Positions 1 through 8,742 are shown, counted from the stretch's first letter. The stretch: 64,000 bases of DNA from Halomonas piscis (GCF_031886125.1 NZ_CP119391.1:310001-374000), one strand, 5' to 3'. The notes: generated by a model from the letters alone, not told the origin. Numbers and translations are program-made.

Positions 1-1
1 A

Positions 2-1126
2 GGTGAGCCTACCATCATGCTTCGACTGCCTGCCATGGCGCCTTATCCTCTTCCGGCTACTACACCTGATCCCGATCTTGATGGGCTCAACCATCTCATC
101 GAAATCATCAATACACCGGAAGAAGAGCAGTACCTCATCCTGTGCTGGATGGCGTATGTACTATCACACCCATTGGACCCTATGGTGTCTCAAGTATTTC
201 TTGTCTTGCTTGGTGGTCAAGGTGCAGGCAAGAGCTCCTTCTCAAAATGGATCCTCCGACGCTTTGTCGACCCGAGCAAGATCAGTGTGTCTGAGCTGCC
301 GAAGAATATGGATGATCTGGCGGTAGCTAGCAATTTCACGTATATGGTAATCCTCGATAACCTCCGGGATTTGCCTGTAAACAGCAGTGATCGACTTTGT
401 CGGATGTCTACCGGGGGAGAGTCGCTAAAGCGACAGCTTTACTCCGATGGAAACGCTTTTGTGTCAAGTCTTCAGGCACCACTGGTGATTAACGGAATTG
501 TCAATCCGGTGACGGAACCTGACCTCAGTAGTCGATGCCTGTTCGTGCACTTCCAAGCCTTAGGCGAGGGGGAGCGCATCACTGAGAAAGAGATGGTCAA
601 CCATCTTGAAGCCCATGAAGGTGAAATTTTTCGTGCGCTGCTGGAACTGGCTGCCCAGGCCCTGAATATCGTGGATGATGTAGTACCCAAACGGCCTCAA
701 AGGATGCTGGATTTTTCCCGTTGGCTCGCCGCTTGCGAGCAGGTCATGGGCCTAGAAGTTGGCTACTTGGAAGATGCCTACGCCATTAATCAGGCACACG
801 CCTACGAGTCGTCGATCGGTGAGAAGCCGCTGGCCAATGCCCTCTACAACTTCGCGTTGCTGTACTGTCTCGATGAGCCTTGGATGGGGACCTGTGGGGA
901 TCTGCTGCCGCTGCTGGAAGAGCTGGTTTCCGATCGGGACATCCGCGCGCACTTCAATGAGTTCCCGCATAACGCGGCATCTCTGGGACGTCGCTTCACC
1001 CAGCATGCCGCCTCACTGGATGCCCTTGGGGTCAAGCTGGAGCGTCTGCCCCGTAGCCGCAATCGCCAGGTCAAGATCTCGCTCAAGGCTGATTGCCCGC
1101 GTCTTGCCGAGCTAACGCAAGACTAA
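2..1126 (+). CDS. Primase/helicase-like P-loop ATPase of a mobile element, 5' end outside the window
   Basis: The reading frame is open to the left edge, so the start lies outside. A Walker A motif, GGQGAGKSS, is visible, followed about 50 residues later by a hydrophobic Walker B-like stretch ending in ILDN and then by an SF3-like region with conserved serines and an asparagine (VINGI). This arrangement is typical of the C-terminal ATPase of phage and satellite replication proteins of the D5 or DUF5906 type, which unwind DNA at the element's own origin. The neighbour on the same strand, 148 bases on, is an integrase, which supports a mobile-element origin. The exact family cannot be fixed without the N-terminal half, where a primase domain would be expected. 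Confidence 0.75.
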   Translation, partial: GEPTIMLRLPAMAPYPLPATTPDPDLDGLNHLIEIINTPEEEQYLILCWMAYVLSHPLDPMVSQVFLVLLGGQGAGKSSFSKWILRRFVDPSKISVSELPKNMDDLAVASNFTYMVILDNLRDLPVNSSDRLCRMSTGGESLKRQLYSDGNAFVSSLQAPLVINGIVNPVTEPDLSSRCLFVHFQALGEGERITEKEMVNHLEAHEGEIFRALLELAAQALNIVDDVVPKRPQRMLDFSRWLAACEQVMGLEVGYLEDAYAINQAHAYESSIGEKPLANALYNFALLYCLDEPWMGTCGDLLPLLEELVSDRDIRAHFNEFPHNAASLGRRFTQHAASLDALGVKLERLPRSRNRQVKISLKADCPRLAELTQD

Positions 1127-1274
1127 CCCGCCTGGAGGGGCTGTGGATCATCCGCAGCCCCTTTTATCCCGTTGTCACCCTACCGATCGGCCTGGCCACT
1201 GCGTCGGGTCGTCGGGTGTCGACGGGTACCGCCGAGACTTTCTTTTATCGTGTCACCACCGGTCAGGAGGAGAT

Positions 1275-2534
1275 ATGCCTGTCGTTGACCTCACCGCCCA
1301 TCTCGTCAAGCGCCTGCACTGTCCCGAAGACAAGCGTCGTATTGAATATTGCGACCGCCAGCACCCCGGGTTCTATGTGGAGGTCAGGCGCACCACCCCT
1401 GGCAAGGGGACCTACTATCTGCGTCACACCACCGACCAGAAGAAGAACCAGCACTTCAAACTGGGCACTACGACCGAGATTTCCCTGTCTCAAGCCCGGA
1501 AGAAGGCAAAGACCTTGCGTGCCGAGCTGGTCATGGAAAAAACGCCTCAGACGGTCCAAAAGTCGGCCAAGGCCGTGCCGACCCTCAAGGCCTTCGTCGA
1601 GGAGCAGTATCTGGACTACATCAAGACCCGCAAGCGGTCCTGGAAGACCGATTACACCCATCTACGCAGCAAGGTGATTCCCACCTTCGGTGGCAAGCGC
1701 CTGGATGAGGTTACCCATGCCGACGTGGCGCAGTTCCACAACCGGATGCGTAACGAGGGCAGGGCACCGGCTACCTGTGATCGTCAGTTGATGATCGTTC
1801 GGGCTCTATTCGCGGTAGCCATGGAATGGGAGCTGGTCGATAGCAATCCAGCCAAGTCAGTCAAGCTGTTCAAGGAGAACAACAACCGGGAACGCTATCT
1901 GGATGAGGCCGAGAGCAAGCGGCTACTGGACGTACTGCTGCACGATAGGAATCGTCCCGTCTGTTGTATCGTGATGTTCCTGCTCAGTACCGGGGCTCGG
2001 GTAGGGGAAGCCCTCAAGGCGAAGTGGTCAGATATCGACCTTACCAAGCAGACCTGGCGGATACCGGTCAGCAACGCCAAGAGCAAGAAGGAGCGGGTCG
2101 TGCCGCTGAATACCTCGGCGCTACAGGTCCTGGAGGAAGCCAAGCGGGAATGTGGTGGTCAGGAGTGGATCTTCGTCAGTCCCAAGACCCAGGCACCCTT
2201 CAAGTCGATTACGCTGGTCTGGCACCGGCTACGCGACAAGGCTGGGCTACCTGACTTCCGCCTGCATGATTGCCGGCATACCTACGCCTCCAAGTTGGTC
2301 GGGGCAGGGCGCTCCCTGTACGAGGTGCAGCAGATCCTTGGCCATAGCAATCCCAAGGTTACGGAACGCTACGCTCACCTGTCCCAGGACTCCCTACTGA
2401 GTGCGGCGTCGAGTGCCAACTGGACCTATGACAGCGATGATGACCACCATGAAAAGGAGGGCGACGACGACCGTGCCGACGTCACCGGGGAAGACAGCGC
2501 ACCGATCACGACTCCCGTACGCCACACCAGCTGA
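1275..2534 (+). CDS. Tyrosine recombinase (site-specific integrase)
   Basis: 419 residues. It has an N-terminal arm-binding-type domain (about 1-90), a core-binding SAM-like domain (about 105-195) and a catalytic domain with the usual set: Arg242 in TGARVGEAL, a His-x-x-Arg-His box (LHDCRHTY), a later His in ILGHSN, and Tyr366 in ERYAHL. The start at 1275 is chosen over an upstream in-frame ATG at 1143 because AGGAGGAG sits just before it and because residues encoded upstream look non-coding. It would integrate and excise the island that also holds the preceding replication ATPase. No tRNA or obvious attachment site was found next to it. A probable terminator follows about 150 bases downstream. 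Confidence 0.93.
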   Translation: MPVVDLTAHLVKRLHCPEDKRRIEYCDRQHPGFYVEVRRTTPGKGTYYLRHTTDQKKNQHFKLGTTTEISLSQARKKAKTLRAELVMEKTPQTVQKSAKAVPTLKAFVEEQYLDYIKTRKRSWKTDYTHLRSKVIPTFGGKRLDEVTHADVAQFHNRMRNEGRAPATCDRQLMIVRALFAVAMEWELVDSNPAKSVKLFKENNNRERYLDEAESKRLLDVLLHDRNRPVCCIVMFLLSTGARVGEALKAKWSDIDLTKQTWRIPVSNAKSKKERVVPLNTSALQVLEEAKRECGGQEWIFVSPKTQAPFKSITLVWHRLRDKAGLPDFRLHDCRHTYASKLVGAGRSLYEVQQILGHSNPKVTERYAHLSQDSLLSAASSANWTYDSDDDHHEKEGDDDRADVTGEDSAPITTPVRHTS

Positions 2535-2676
2535 CCGAGCGAAGCTCAGAGGAGCTTTCAATGATGAGAAAATAGTGCATTTGGTTATAGATACTATTTT
2601 TGAGTCGTTGGAAATCCTATGACTGAGGGTAGGGAAGCGGAGTGGCGTCTCTGCCCCCTTTATGAAGAGGCGACCA

Positions 2677-2753
2677 GCCGGATGTATCAGGGCCCCGCTG
2701 TGTGCCCTATTTTGGGGCTCTTGTGGCCCTTTTTTTGATGTTGGGGCATGGCG
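2677..2753. repeat. Left copy of an imperfect direct repeat flanking the island cargo genes
   Basis: This stretch resembles 4566-4649: both run GCCGGAT, then GGGCCCCGCTG, CCCTATTTT, GGGG, CTTGTGG, a T-run, GAT, TTGG and GGCAT in the same order. The two copies enclose two AT-rich genes. The resemblance was found by eye and has small gaps. It includes the terminator-like hairpin listed separately. Confidence 0.6.
2689..2736 (+). terminator. Probable Rho-independent terminator after the integrase
   Basis: AGGGCC (2689-2694) pairs with GGCCCT (2725-2730), with further possible pairing between CCCC and GGGG inside, followed by seven T residues. It lies about 150 bases after the integrase stop. 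Confidence 0.6.
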
Positions 2754-2889
2754 CTGTCATCACTTAGTTGATATTTGGCGGGAGTCGATCAATATGGTAT
2801 TGATGATCTTTGTTAAATATGATAATTAGTTTAACGTGTTGTAAATTTTTCTTTGTGAGTAGAGTGTTGTTTGCAAATTAAGGTGAGGT

Positions 2890-3606
2890 ATGGATCAGGC
2901 TGATCAGTTTAAAAAATGGGCTCTGTCATTCTCAGGGTGTGATGGTGGCGATATTGGTAGTCAAGATAGTCCGTCTACTTGGGTGTCTGGAATTGAATGG
3001 GGAGGAGGGCATTCGTCTGAGTCATTGATAGGGCATATGTCAGATGTGGAGGCGGAGCCGCCCACTGGCTATGAAGGTTGGGAGCATAATCTGGCCTATA
3101 TTTTCAATTGGCAAGTTATGAAGCTCCTTTCAGCAATTTCAGGGAGGAAGGTGGAAGAGTATAAAGATTATGCCGAGGAGGTCCAGCCATTTACGGAGGG
3201 TGGCTCAGGCTTTTTCAAAATGAACCTTTATCCAATAGCGTTTAAGGATACGAGTGAGCAGCGCTGGGAGCGCGATTTTTCTACTATCACTGGGTTTGAT
3301 TCTAAGCAGGCTTATGTTGAGTGGTGTAGAAAGTATAGGCTGCCTATGATTCGCTCTTGGTCAGAAGCATACAAGCCAAAGCTCATCATTTGCCTGGGTA
3401 AGTCATATATTGAAGACTATGCTAAAGCATTTGCATGTGATGTTGATGCTTTCGATAAGTTGACAATTGATGATAGAGACCTGTCCTGGCAGATAAATAA
3501 ATTTGGTTCGTTAGTGGCTGTGGTTCCGTTTATGGTAAATAGTAACGGCTTGGTGAAGAATGCGTCTATTCAGAAGTTTGGTGAAAAGATATCTGAGCTG
3601 ACGTGA
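2890..3606 (+). CDS. Unrecognised island cargo protein (possible uracil-DNA-glycosylase-like fold)
   Basis: 238 residues, preceded by AAGGTGAGGT just before the ATG. The gene is markedly richer in A and T than the integrase or chromosome, a sign of separate acquisition. No family is recognised with confidence. Some stretches recall the uracil-DNA-glycosylase superfamily: a glycine-rich WVSGIEWGGG near residue 33, FFKMNLYPI near residue 113, and KPKLIICLG near residue 162, where that superfamily has P-hydrophobic-LG. The typical final His motif is not evident, so activity is doubtful. The gene sits between an integrase and another AT-rich gene on the same strand, a common place for anti-phage or accessory cargo. 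Function is unknown. Confidence 0.8.
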   Translation: MDQADQFKKWALSFSGCDGGDIGSQDSPSTWVSGIEWGGGHSSESLIGHMSDVEAEPPTGYEGWEHNLAYIFNWQVMKLLSAISGRKVEEYKDYAEEVQPFTEGGSGFFKMNLYPIAFKDTSEQRWERDFSTITGFDSKQAYVEWCRKYRLPMIRSWSEAYKPKLIICLGKSYIEDYAKAFACDVDAFDKLTIDDRDLSWQINKFGSLVAVVPFMVNSNGLVKNASIQKFGEKISELT

Positions 3607-3840
3607 GCTGGCGGGGTATTGTTTTTCATTCCGTCTTTGGTGATGTCCTTGATCTCTTGTTTGCACCGGCAAGAGATCTTGGAGGAGGTGATGCATTTGT
3701 CATAGCCGGATATTTTATGACCCTGCCGCGGACTCTGTATTCCTAGATTTTTTTTGCGTTACATTTATACGGATTGGTATCAACTTTCAATGCTTTAGGT
3801 GTTATGTTATTGGTTTGCACTGGCTAAGCTTGAGGATATT

Positions 3841-4479
3841 ATGAGTAATGTGGGTTCTGGATATTGTGTCAAGGAAGAGTTGATGCACTGGCAGCCACTC
3901 TGTGAAGAGTGGGTTCTGCTCAATGAAAGGTTTTCGAGGGTGCAGGAAGGAAAAGAAAAAGCTTACTCTTATCGAGAGGTGCCGAACGTCAGTATGTTGG
4001 CCTCAGCAGCTTGGCGATGTGGCAACGTAGCACTTCAAGAGTTTTTGATAAATAAAGAGGGTACGGATACAGGGAGAGGGCGTTGTGATCTGTGGATTAA
4101 ATATCCGAGTGATGATCACGAAGAGTATATCGAGGCTAAGTTTCAGTGGCAGTCTATTAACCCTAATGCGCCTCTTTCTCGTTGTATGGCGACCATGAAA
4201 AAGGCGGTAGCTGATACGAAGAAGAGTGATGTATGCCCTTCTGAGGGAGGGTCTATAGCCTTGACTTTTCTATGCGTTTATACTGCGCGAAAATTTACTG
4301 AGAGAAGTGAAAAAGATATAGCGTATCTGGTTGATAGCTTTGTAGATGGGCAGGAGGATATCGGCTGGCATGCCCTTGCATGGACTTTCCCGAATGAGGA
4401 TGTTGAATATTGGAAAAACTATGCTGAGGATGAAATTGATCTAGCGGTGGGTATTGTCATGATGGCTAGACGAGTGTGA
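3841..4479 (+). CDS. Unrecognised island cargo protein with a nuclease-like D...ExK pattern
   Basis: 212 residues from the ATG at 3841, chosen because GAGGAT precedes it; an in-frame ATG at 3799 lacks such a site. AT-rich like its upstream neighbour. Around residues 80-102 it reads RGRCDLWI, about ten residues, then YIEAKFQW. An Asp in a beta-strand context followed by Glu-x-Lys is the core of PD-(D/E)xK nucleases, which include restriction and phage-defence enzymes. This is only a pattern match; no flanking motif confirms it. The preceding gene ends about 230 bases upstream and may belong to the same acquired module. A hairpin and T-run follow about 100 bases after the stop. Confidence 0.8.
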   Translation: MSNVGSGYCVKEELMHWQPLCEEWVLLNERFSRVQEGKEKAYSYREVPNVSMLASAAWRCGNVALQEFLINKEGTDTGRGRCDLWIKYPSDDHEEYIEAKFQWQSINPNAPLSRCMATMKKAVADTKKSDVCPSEGGSIALTFLCVYTARKFTERSEKDIAYLVDSFVDGQEDIGWHALAWTFPNEDVEYWKNYAEDEIDLAVGIVMMARRV

Positions 4480-4565
4480 TGCGCTGCACTTCTTCCGCAT
4501 ATTCGACGCTTTAACGCTGGGGCTCACTGTCTTTGACCGTTAGTGGTGTTGGTTGGTTAAACGTC

Positions 4566-4649
4566 GCCGGATAATCCATGGGCCCCGCTGCGGCCCTATT
4601 TTTGGGGGCCTTGTGGTTTTTTTCGATCTTGGTGTACGGGCATACCGCT
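4566..4649. repeat. Right copy of the imperfect direct repeat flanking the island cargo genes
   Basis: Partner of 2677-2753, with the same order of short blocks. Its hairpin has diverged in sequence but keeps the stem and T-run. Confidence 0.6.
4581..4623 (+). terminator. Probable Rho-independent terminator after the island cargo genes
   Basis: GGCCCC (4581-4586) pairs with GGGGCC (4605-4610). A run of seven T residues follows a short spacer. Confidence 0.5.
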
Positions 4650-4715
4650 TTCAGGTTGATCCCCATCTGTTGGTACGGATATATTGAGCGTTCACTAATG
4701 TCAGGAGTGCTCATC

Positions 4716-4871
4716 ATGGTCCGTAAGACTCGCAGCGACTGTCGTGTGGGAACCTTCGAGAAGACCCGGGGCCTGCCCGCTGGCACCGTGCGTAACCCGG
4801 ATGGTCGTGATGCTCGGTCTGACAAGAAGATCGGTACCCTGCGTGATGACTACGCCAAGAAGAGGAAGTGA
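4716..4871 (+). CDS. Small basic protein with a doubled RSDxxxGT motif
   Basis: 51 residues. The ATG at 4716 is preceded by AGGAG at a good distance, so it is preferred to in-frame ATGs at 4578 and 4698. The protein is rich in Lys, Arg and Asp and repeats one motif: TRSDCRVGTF near the N-terminus and ARSDKKIGTL near the C-terminus, joined by a linker with GLPAGTVRNPDG. Such a doubled motif suggests a short internally duplicated binding protein. No function is assigned. It follows a terminator and lies at the right side of the island. Confidence 0.65.
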   Translation: MVRKTRSDCRVGTFEKTRGLPAGTVRNPDGRDARSDKKIGTLRDDYAKKRK

Positions 4872-5432
4872 AGGGTCCCCGGGATACCTGACGACACCCG
4901 ACGACCTGACGCTGGGGCTCTCGGTCCTCGACTGTCTCCCGAGGGTAGAGGGGAGGTAACGACGCTGTATCGGCTGATGGATTGGCGGTAGGGGGTCATG
5001 CCGGTCACCCAGAGTGAGCACTCGCTTCGGTCCTGCTTCGGTCAGTAAGCGGTCGATGGGATTGGCTCCCTTCTCCAGATTCCAGAGGGTAAGTCGGTGT
5101 GTGGCCGTTCACTTCGGTCATGCGTCGGTCAGCCCTCTCTGGTCCATTGGTGGTCGATTAAATCCTTTTAAATCATCCAGGTAATGAAGTTTTCTGAGGC
5201 TCTGCGAGGCTCATATACTGTCGGTTTTTTTCACGGCTTCCGGCGGTGTCGCAATGTGCGTTTTGTTGATTGTCGATCATGCGGCGCCCTTTGGATGGGT
5301 TTGTCATAAGCTTGCGTCTACTAGTTGTTGTACAGGATCAAGATCTGATAAAAACTTGGTGATTGCTGCTGTCCAGGTATTGGGTGCCGGCAGGCTGGCC
5401 TTGCTTTTTCGCTCCGGTGCAGCCACCTTGAT
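4872..5432. other. Gene-poor end of the island with short repeats
   Basis: No convincing gene. A 15-base block at 4892-4906 is the exact reverse complement of 1207-1221 just upstream of the integrase. CTTCGGTC occurs at 5025, 5036 and 5112. Blocks like these could be recombinase arm sites near the island end, but no attachment core was identified. Confidence 0.35.
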
Positions 5433-5640
5433 GTGAAGTTCTCCCGCTTCCGGATGGCTCCCGTGATCGAATGGATCAGCGCCCAAAGCAGCTTTCTTCA
5501 GTTTCTCACCAGCCTTTTGACGCTTGCGGTCTGGGTATTTTACGCCCAGCTGTTGCTGGGGGGTTATCTACGGCAGCGTCGGCCCAAGGTCGTTCTTAAT
5601 CAGGTGATGGAGCTATCAACCAAAGGGCGTTTTTTGATTA

Positions 5641-6497
5641 GGGCCTGTTGACGTTTCATGGCAGGGGTATTGGCAGGATAGGGGCAAGCTCGCAGAATAA
5701 AGGTTCCCACACCAACAAACTGCAAGCCTGCCATGCCCCGACAAATGCTCACGGATGAACACTGGTCGAAGCTGAAACCTATCCTGCTTCAACAAGGTAT
5801 TTATGACAAGGCCGACTTGCGTACCACGATAGAAGGCATCCTTTATCGGATGCGCACCGGCTGCCCGTGGCGGGACCTACCGGAGACGTTTGGCCCCTGG
5901 AACACGGTCTACAAGCGTTTTAACGCCTGGTCAGCGAGTGGAAAGCTGATGAGGCTTTTCAGCTCTCTGGTGGAGGAGCCTGATGTTGAGTGGCTGTTCA
6001 TTGATGGCTCCTACGTCAAGGCCCACCAGGACAGCACCGGAGCTGCCACGGAAGACGCAGAAGCCATTGGCAAAAGTCGTGCAGGCAATACCAGCAAGAT
6101 CCACTTGACCGTAGATGCCTATGGGCTACCGATCACCTTCAGAATAACCGGGGGTGAGGTGCACGACAGCACGGAAGCCCGGGCATTGATTGACGATTTG
6201 CCAGCGGGTGATGCATTGGTGGCTGACAAGGGCTATGACAGCGAGCGTATCCGTGGACAGATCGAAGCCAAGGGCATGGCTGCCGTCATTCCACGCAAAC
6301 GCAACTCAAAGAAAGGAAATGCCAATCTGGACAGAGGCTTATATCGCTATCGGCATCTGGTTGAGAATGCCTTTGCTCGATTGAAGCCGTATCGCGCCAT
6401 CGCAACGCGTTACGACAAGCTCAAGCGAAACTACGAAAGCATGGTGGCCTTGGCCTGCGGCTTTTTATGGCTGCCCATGTGAAACGTCAACACGCCC
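5641..6497 (+). mobile_element. IS5-family (IS427-like) insertion sequence
   Basis: The ends are near-perfect inverted repeats reading GGGC(C/G)TGTTGACGTTTCA inward from each side. TA is present at both borders (5639-5640 and 6498-6499), which fits a TA target duplication. The element is 857 bases and carries one complete transposase gene. Confidence 0.9.
5733..6482 (+). CDS. IS5-family transposase
   Basis: 249 residues in one uninterrupted frame. An N-terminal DUF4096-type region (residues 1-75, with CPWRDLPETFGPWNTVYKRF) leads into the DDE domain: Asp in FIDGSYVKAHQ, Asp in VADKGYDSERI, and Glu in YRHLVENAFARLKPY. It catalyses cut-and-paste movement of its element. All catalytic residues are present and the ends are intact, so the element may still be active. 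Its insertion destroyed the surrounding membrane-protein gene. Confidence 0.95.
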   Translation: MPRQMLTDEHWSKLKPILLQQGIYDKADLRTTIEGILYRMRTGCPWRDLPETFGPWNTVYKRFNAWSASGKLMRLFSSLVEEPDVEWLFIDGSYVKAHQDSTGAATEDAEAIGKSRAGNTSKIHLTVDAYGLPITFRITGGEVHDSTEARALIDDLPAGDALVADKGYDSERIRGQIEAKGMAAVIPRKRNSKKGNANLDRGLYRYRHLVENAFARLKPYRAIATRYDKLKRNYESMVALACGFLWLPM

Positions 6498-6978
6498 TAG
6501 CAACATGAGCGCCGAGGGGATTCATATTGAATCGCTTTAGGTATGGCTGCATAGCCATGAGGGAGTCCGGCGATGCACGGTAACGGAAACAGAGCCTGAC
6601 AGTGAAGGGCAGCTGTGCGATTCCATTCAGCGGGGGACTCTCCAGGGGCCTTTACCGCCGGATGGCTATATCGATGCGGGCGAAATCTCGACGCTGGTAC
6701 GCCGAGCGCGTTCTTCTCCGTTTGACGATAACGTGGCGTCGCTCTGTGCCGCGGAAAATTGTGACTATACTGTCGAGCTGCTGGTACTGTATGTTTATAG
6801 CTCGGCGCCCAGCATCATGGGCGCCAAGCGGACCTTTACCTTTGATGACGATGGTAATGCCAGACCCTATCATGTCGAGACCGAGCAGCTGACGAGTAGG
6901 CGAGAGCGCAAAAAAATGGCCGATATTTATCGTAAATACTTATCTATTTAATGATATAACGTATCTAATGGCATACAA

Positions 6979-7013
6979 AAACGCCCCGTCGGCACCAAAC
7001 CGGCGGGGCGTTT
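6979..7013. terminator. Bidirectional terminator between the broken gene and cysI
   Basis: AAACGCCCCG (6979-6988) is the exact reverse complement of CGGGGCGTTT (7004-7013). With A and T runs on both sides it can serve the rightward pseudogene and the leftward cysJI operon. Confidence 0.85.
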
Positions 7014-7035
7014 GCGTGGACGGGCAGGGGCGGCG

Positions 7036-8742
7036 CTACACCGCGTAGGCCCGGTGAAACACCTCGGGGCTGCGCTCGGCGTCGACGAGGCCCGAGCGAA
7101 TCAAAAAGTCGCCGAAGCCCTCGCCGTTATTACGCTCGGCGGCGAAGCGTTCGAACAGGGGGTCGAGCAGTGAGAGGATAGTGGCCTCGTCGATGTTCTC
7201 GCGGTAGAGGCGGTTCATGCGCTCGCCGCGCTGGTCGCCGCCGAGGAAGAGATTGTACTTGCCCAGCGTTTTGCCGGTCAGGCCGATCTCGGCCAGGTAC
7301 GGCCGGGCGCAGCCGTTGGGGCAGCCGGTGACGCGCACGTTGATCGGGGTGTTGGCAAGCCCGTGCCCGGCCATCAGCGTATCCAGCCTGTCGGTAAGCG
7401 ACGGCAGGTAGCGCTCTGACTCGGCCATGGCCAGCGCGCAGGTGGGGAAGGCCACGCACGACATGGCGTTGCGCGCAAGCGGCGTGCTCCGGCTGCCGTC
7501 GTCGAGCCCGTAGTGGTCCACCAGCGTCTGGATCTCGGCCTTTTTCTCCGGAGAGACGTTGGCGATGATCAGGTTCTGGTTGCAGGTGACGCGGAACTCG
7601 CCGGTGTGCACCCGGGCAATCTCGCGCAGGGCGGTGCGCAGCCTTAGCGCGTCGGTATCCTGAACGCGGCCGCTGCGGATCGACAGCGTTAGGTGCTGGT
7701 TGCCGTTATCGCCCTCTACCCAGCCGAAGCGGTCGCCGTTGTGGGTGAACACGTAGTCGCGTACCGGCGCCATGGGCGCGCCGTGGTACTCGGCGAAGCG
7801 CTCGAGAAACCACTCCACGCCGTGGTCGGCGATGGTGTACTTGAAGCGCGCGTGGGTGCGCTCGGTGCGGCAGCCGTGGTCGCGCTGGATAGCGGCGATG
7901 GCCTCGCAGGCGTCCACCACCTGGTCGGCGGGCACAAAGCCTGCGACGTCGGCAAGCCTTGGGTGGGTCGCTTCGTTGCCGTAGGTCATGCCCATGCCGC
8001 CGCCCACGCCGACGTTGAAGCCAACCAGCTCGTCGTCTTCCACAATCGCAATCAGGGCGATGTCGTTGGACAGCACGTCGGCGTCGTTTTCCGGCGGCAC
8101 CGCCAGCGCGATCTTGAACTTGCGCGGCAGGTAAAAGTGGCCGTAGAACGGCTCTTCTTCCTCGTCTTCGCCCCGAGCTTCCACGCGCTCGTCGCCCAGC
8201 CAGATCTCGGCGTAGGCGTTGGAGCGCCACTTCAGCCGCTTGCTGATGGCCACCGAGTAGCGGTGGATATCGGCGTGCACCCGGGACCGGTGGGGGTTGA
8301 CGTTGGAGACCACGTTGCGATTGACGTCGCCGCAGGCGCCGCGGGTATCCAGCCCCAGGGCGTTGAGCGCCCGCATCAGCGGGCGCATCCGGTGCTTGTA
8401 GACGCCGTGAAACTGAAACGTCTGGCGCGTGGTCAGGCGCAGGGTGTGATTGGCGCAGTCGTCGGCGATCTGATCAAGCCCCAGCCACTGTTCGGGCGTC
8501 AGCACGCCGCCGGGCAGGCGCAGGCGCACCATGAACATGTGCAAGGGCTCCAGGCGCTGGCGGCGGCGCTCGTCGCGCCGGTCGCGGTCGTCCTGCTGGT
8601 AGGCGCCGTGGAACTTGGTCAGCTTGTTGTCGCTGTCGGCGATGGCGCCGGTGGCCTTGTCGTCGAGTCCCTTGGCAATGGTGCCGCGCAGGTAGTTGCT
8701 CTCGCGCTTGATGATTTCGGCTTCGGGTAACGTATGGCTCAT
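7036..8742 (-). CDS. cysI: Sulfite reductase [NADPH] hemoprotein beta-component
   Basis: 568 residues, the usual length. It carries the 4Fe-4S/sirohaem ligands as CVAFPTC (Cys-x5-Cys) and CPNGC (Cys-x3-Cys) in the C-terminal third, plus the two ferredoxin-type half-domains of the family. It reduces sulfite to sulfide with six electrons from CysJ, in assimilatory cysteine synthesis in the cytoplasm. Its ATG overlaps the cysJ stop by one base (TAATG), so the two are translationally coupled. The operon ends at the strong terminator at 6979-7013. No cysH or cysG is nearby. Confidence 0.96.
   Translation of the reverse strand: MSHTLPEAEIIKRESNYLRGTIAKGLDDKATGAIADSDNKLTKFHGAYQQDDRDRRDERRRQRLEPLHMFMVRLRLPGGVLTPEQWLGLDQIADDCANHTLRLTTRQTFQFHGVYKHRMRPLMRALNALGLDTRGACGDVNRNVVSNVNPHRSRVHADIHRYSVAISKRLKWRSNAYAEIWLGDERVEARGEDEEEEPFYGHFYLPRKFKIALAVPPENDADVLSNDIALIAIVEDDELVGFNVGVGGGMGMTYGNEATHPRLADVAGFVPADQVVDACEAIAAIQRDHGCRTERTHARFKYTIADHGVEWFLERFAEYHGAPMAPVRDYVFTHNGDRFGWVEGDNGNQHLTLSIRSGRVQDTDALRLRTALREIARVHTGEFRVTCNQNLIIANVSPEKKAEIQTLVDHYGLDDGSRSTPLARNAMSCVAFPTCALAMAESERYLPSLTDRLDTLMAGHGLANTPINVRVTGCPNGCARPYLAEIGLTGKTLGKYNLFLGGDQRGERMNRLYRENIDEATILSLLDPLFERFAAERNNGEGFGDFLIRSGLVDAERSPEVFHRAYAV

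Larger units (their letters stand above)
5433..6951 (+). pseudogene. Small membrane-anchored protein gene broken by an IS and an in-frame stop
   Basis: Removing 5641-6497 and one copy of the TA duplication joins the left part (5433-5640) to 6500-6951 in a single frame, so both pieces once formed one gene of about 220 codons. One further in-frame TAG at 6538-6540 interrupts the right part, possibly a former CAG. The N-terminal piece holds one hydrophobic segment (about residues 22-45, with LLTLAVWVFYAQLLLGG) followed by RQRRPK, as in a single-pass membrane protein with a cytoplasmic domain. The C-terminal part is soluble and ends RKYLSI. The family is not recognised. The N-terminal start is uncertain, because no good ribosome site precedes the ATG at 5433 or the one at 5454. 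Confidence 0.7.

Noticed and set aside
2401..2622. A 73-codon frame overlapping the integrase end
   Set aside because: Mostly within the integrase gene and without a start signal.
7693..8730. A 345-codon plus-strand frame opposite cysI
   Set aside because: It is antisense to a clear cysI, low in complexity (Val, Ala, Gly, His) and typical of GC-rich antisense frames.
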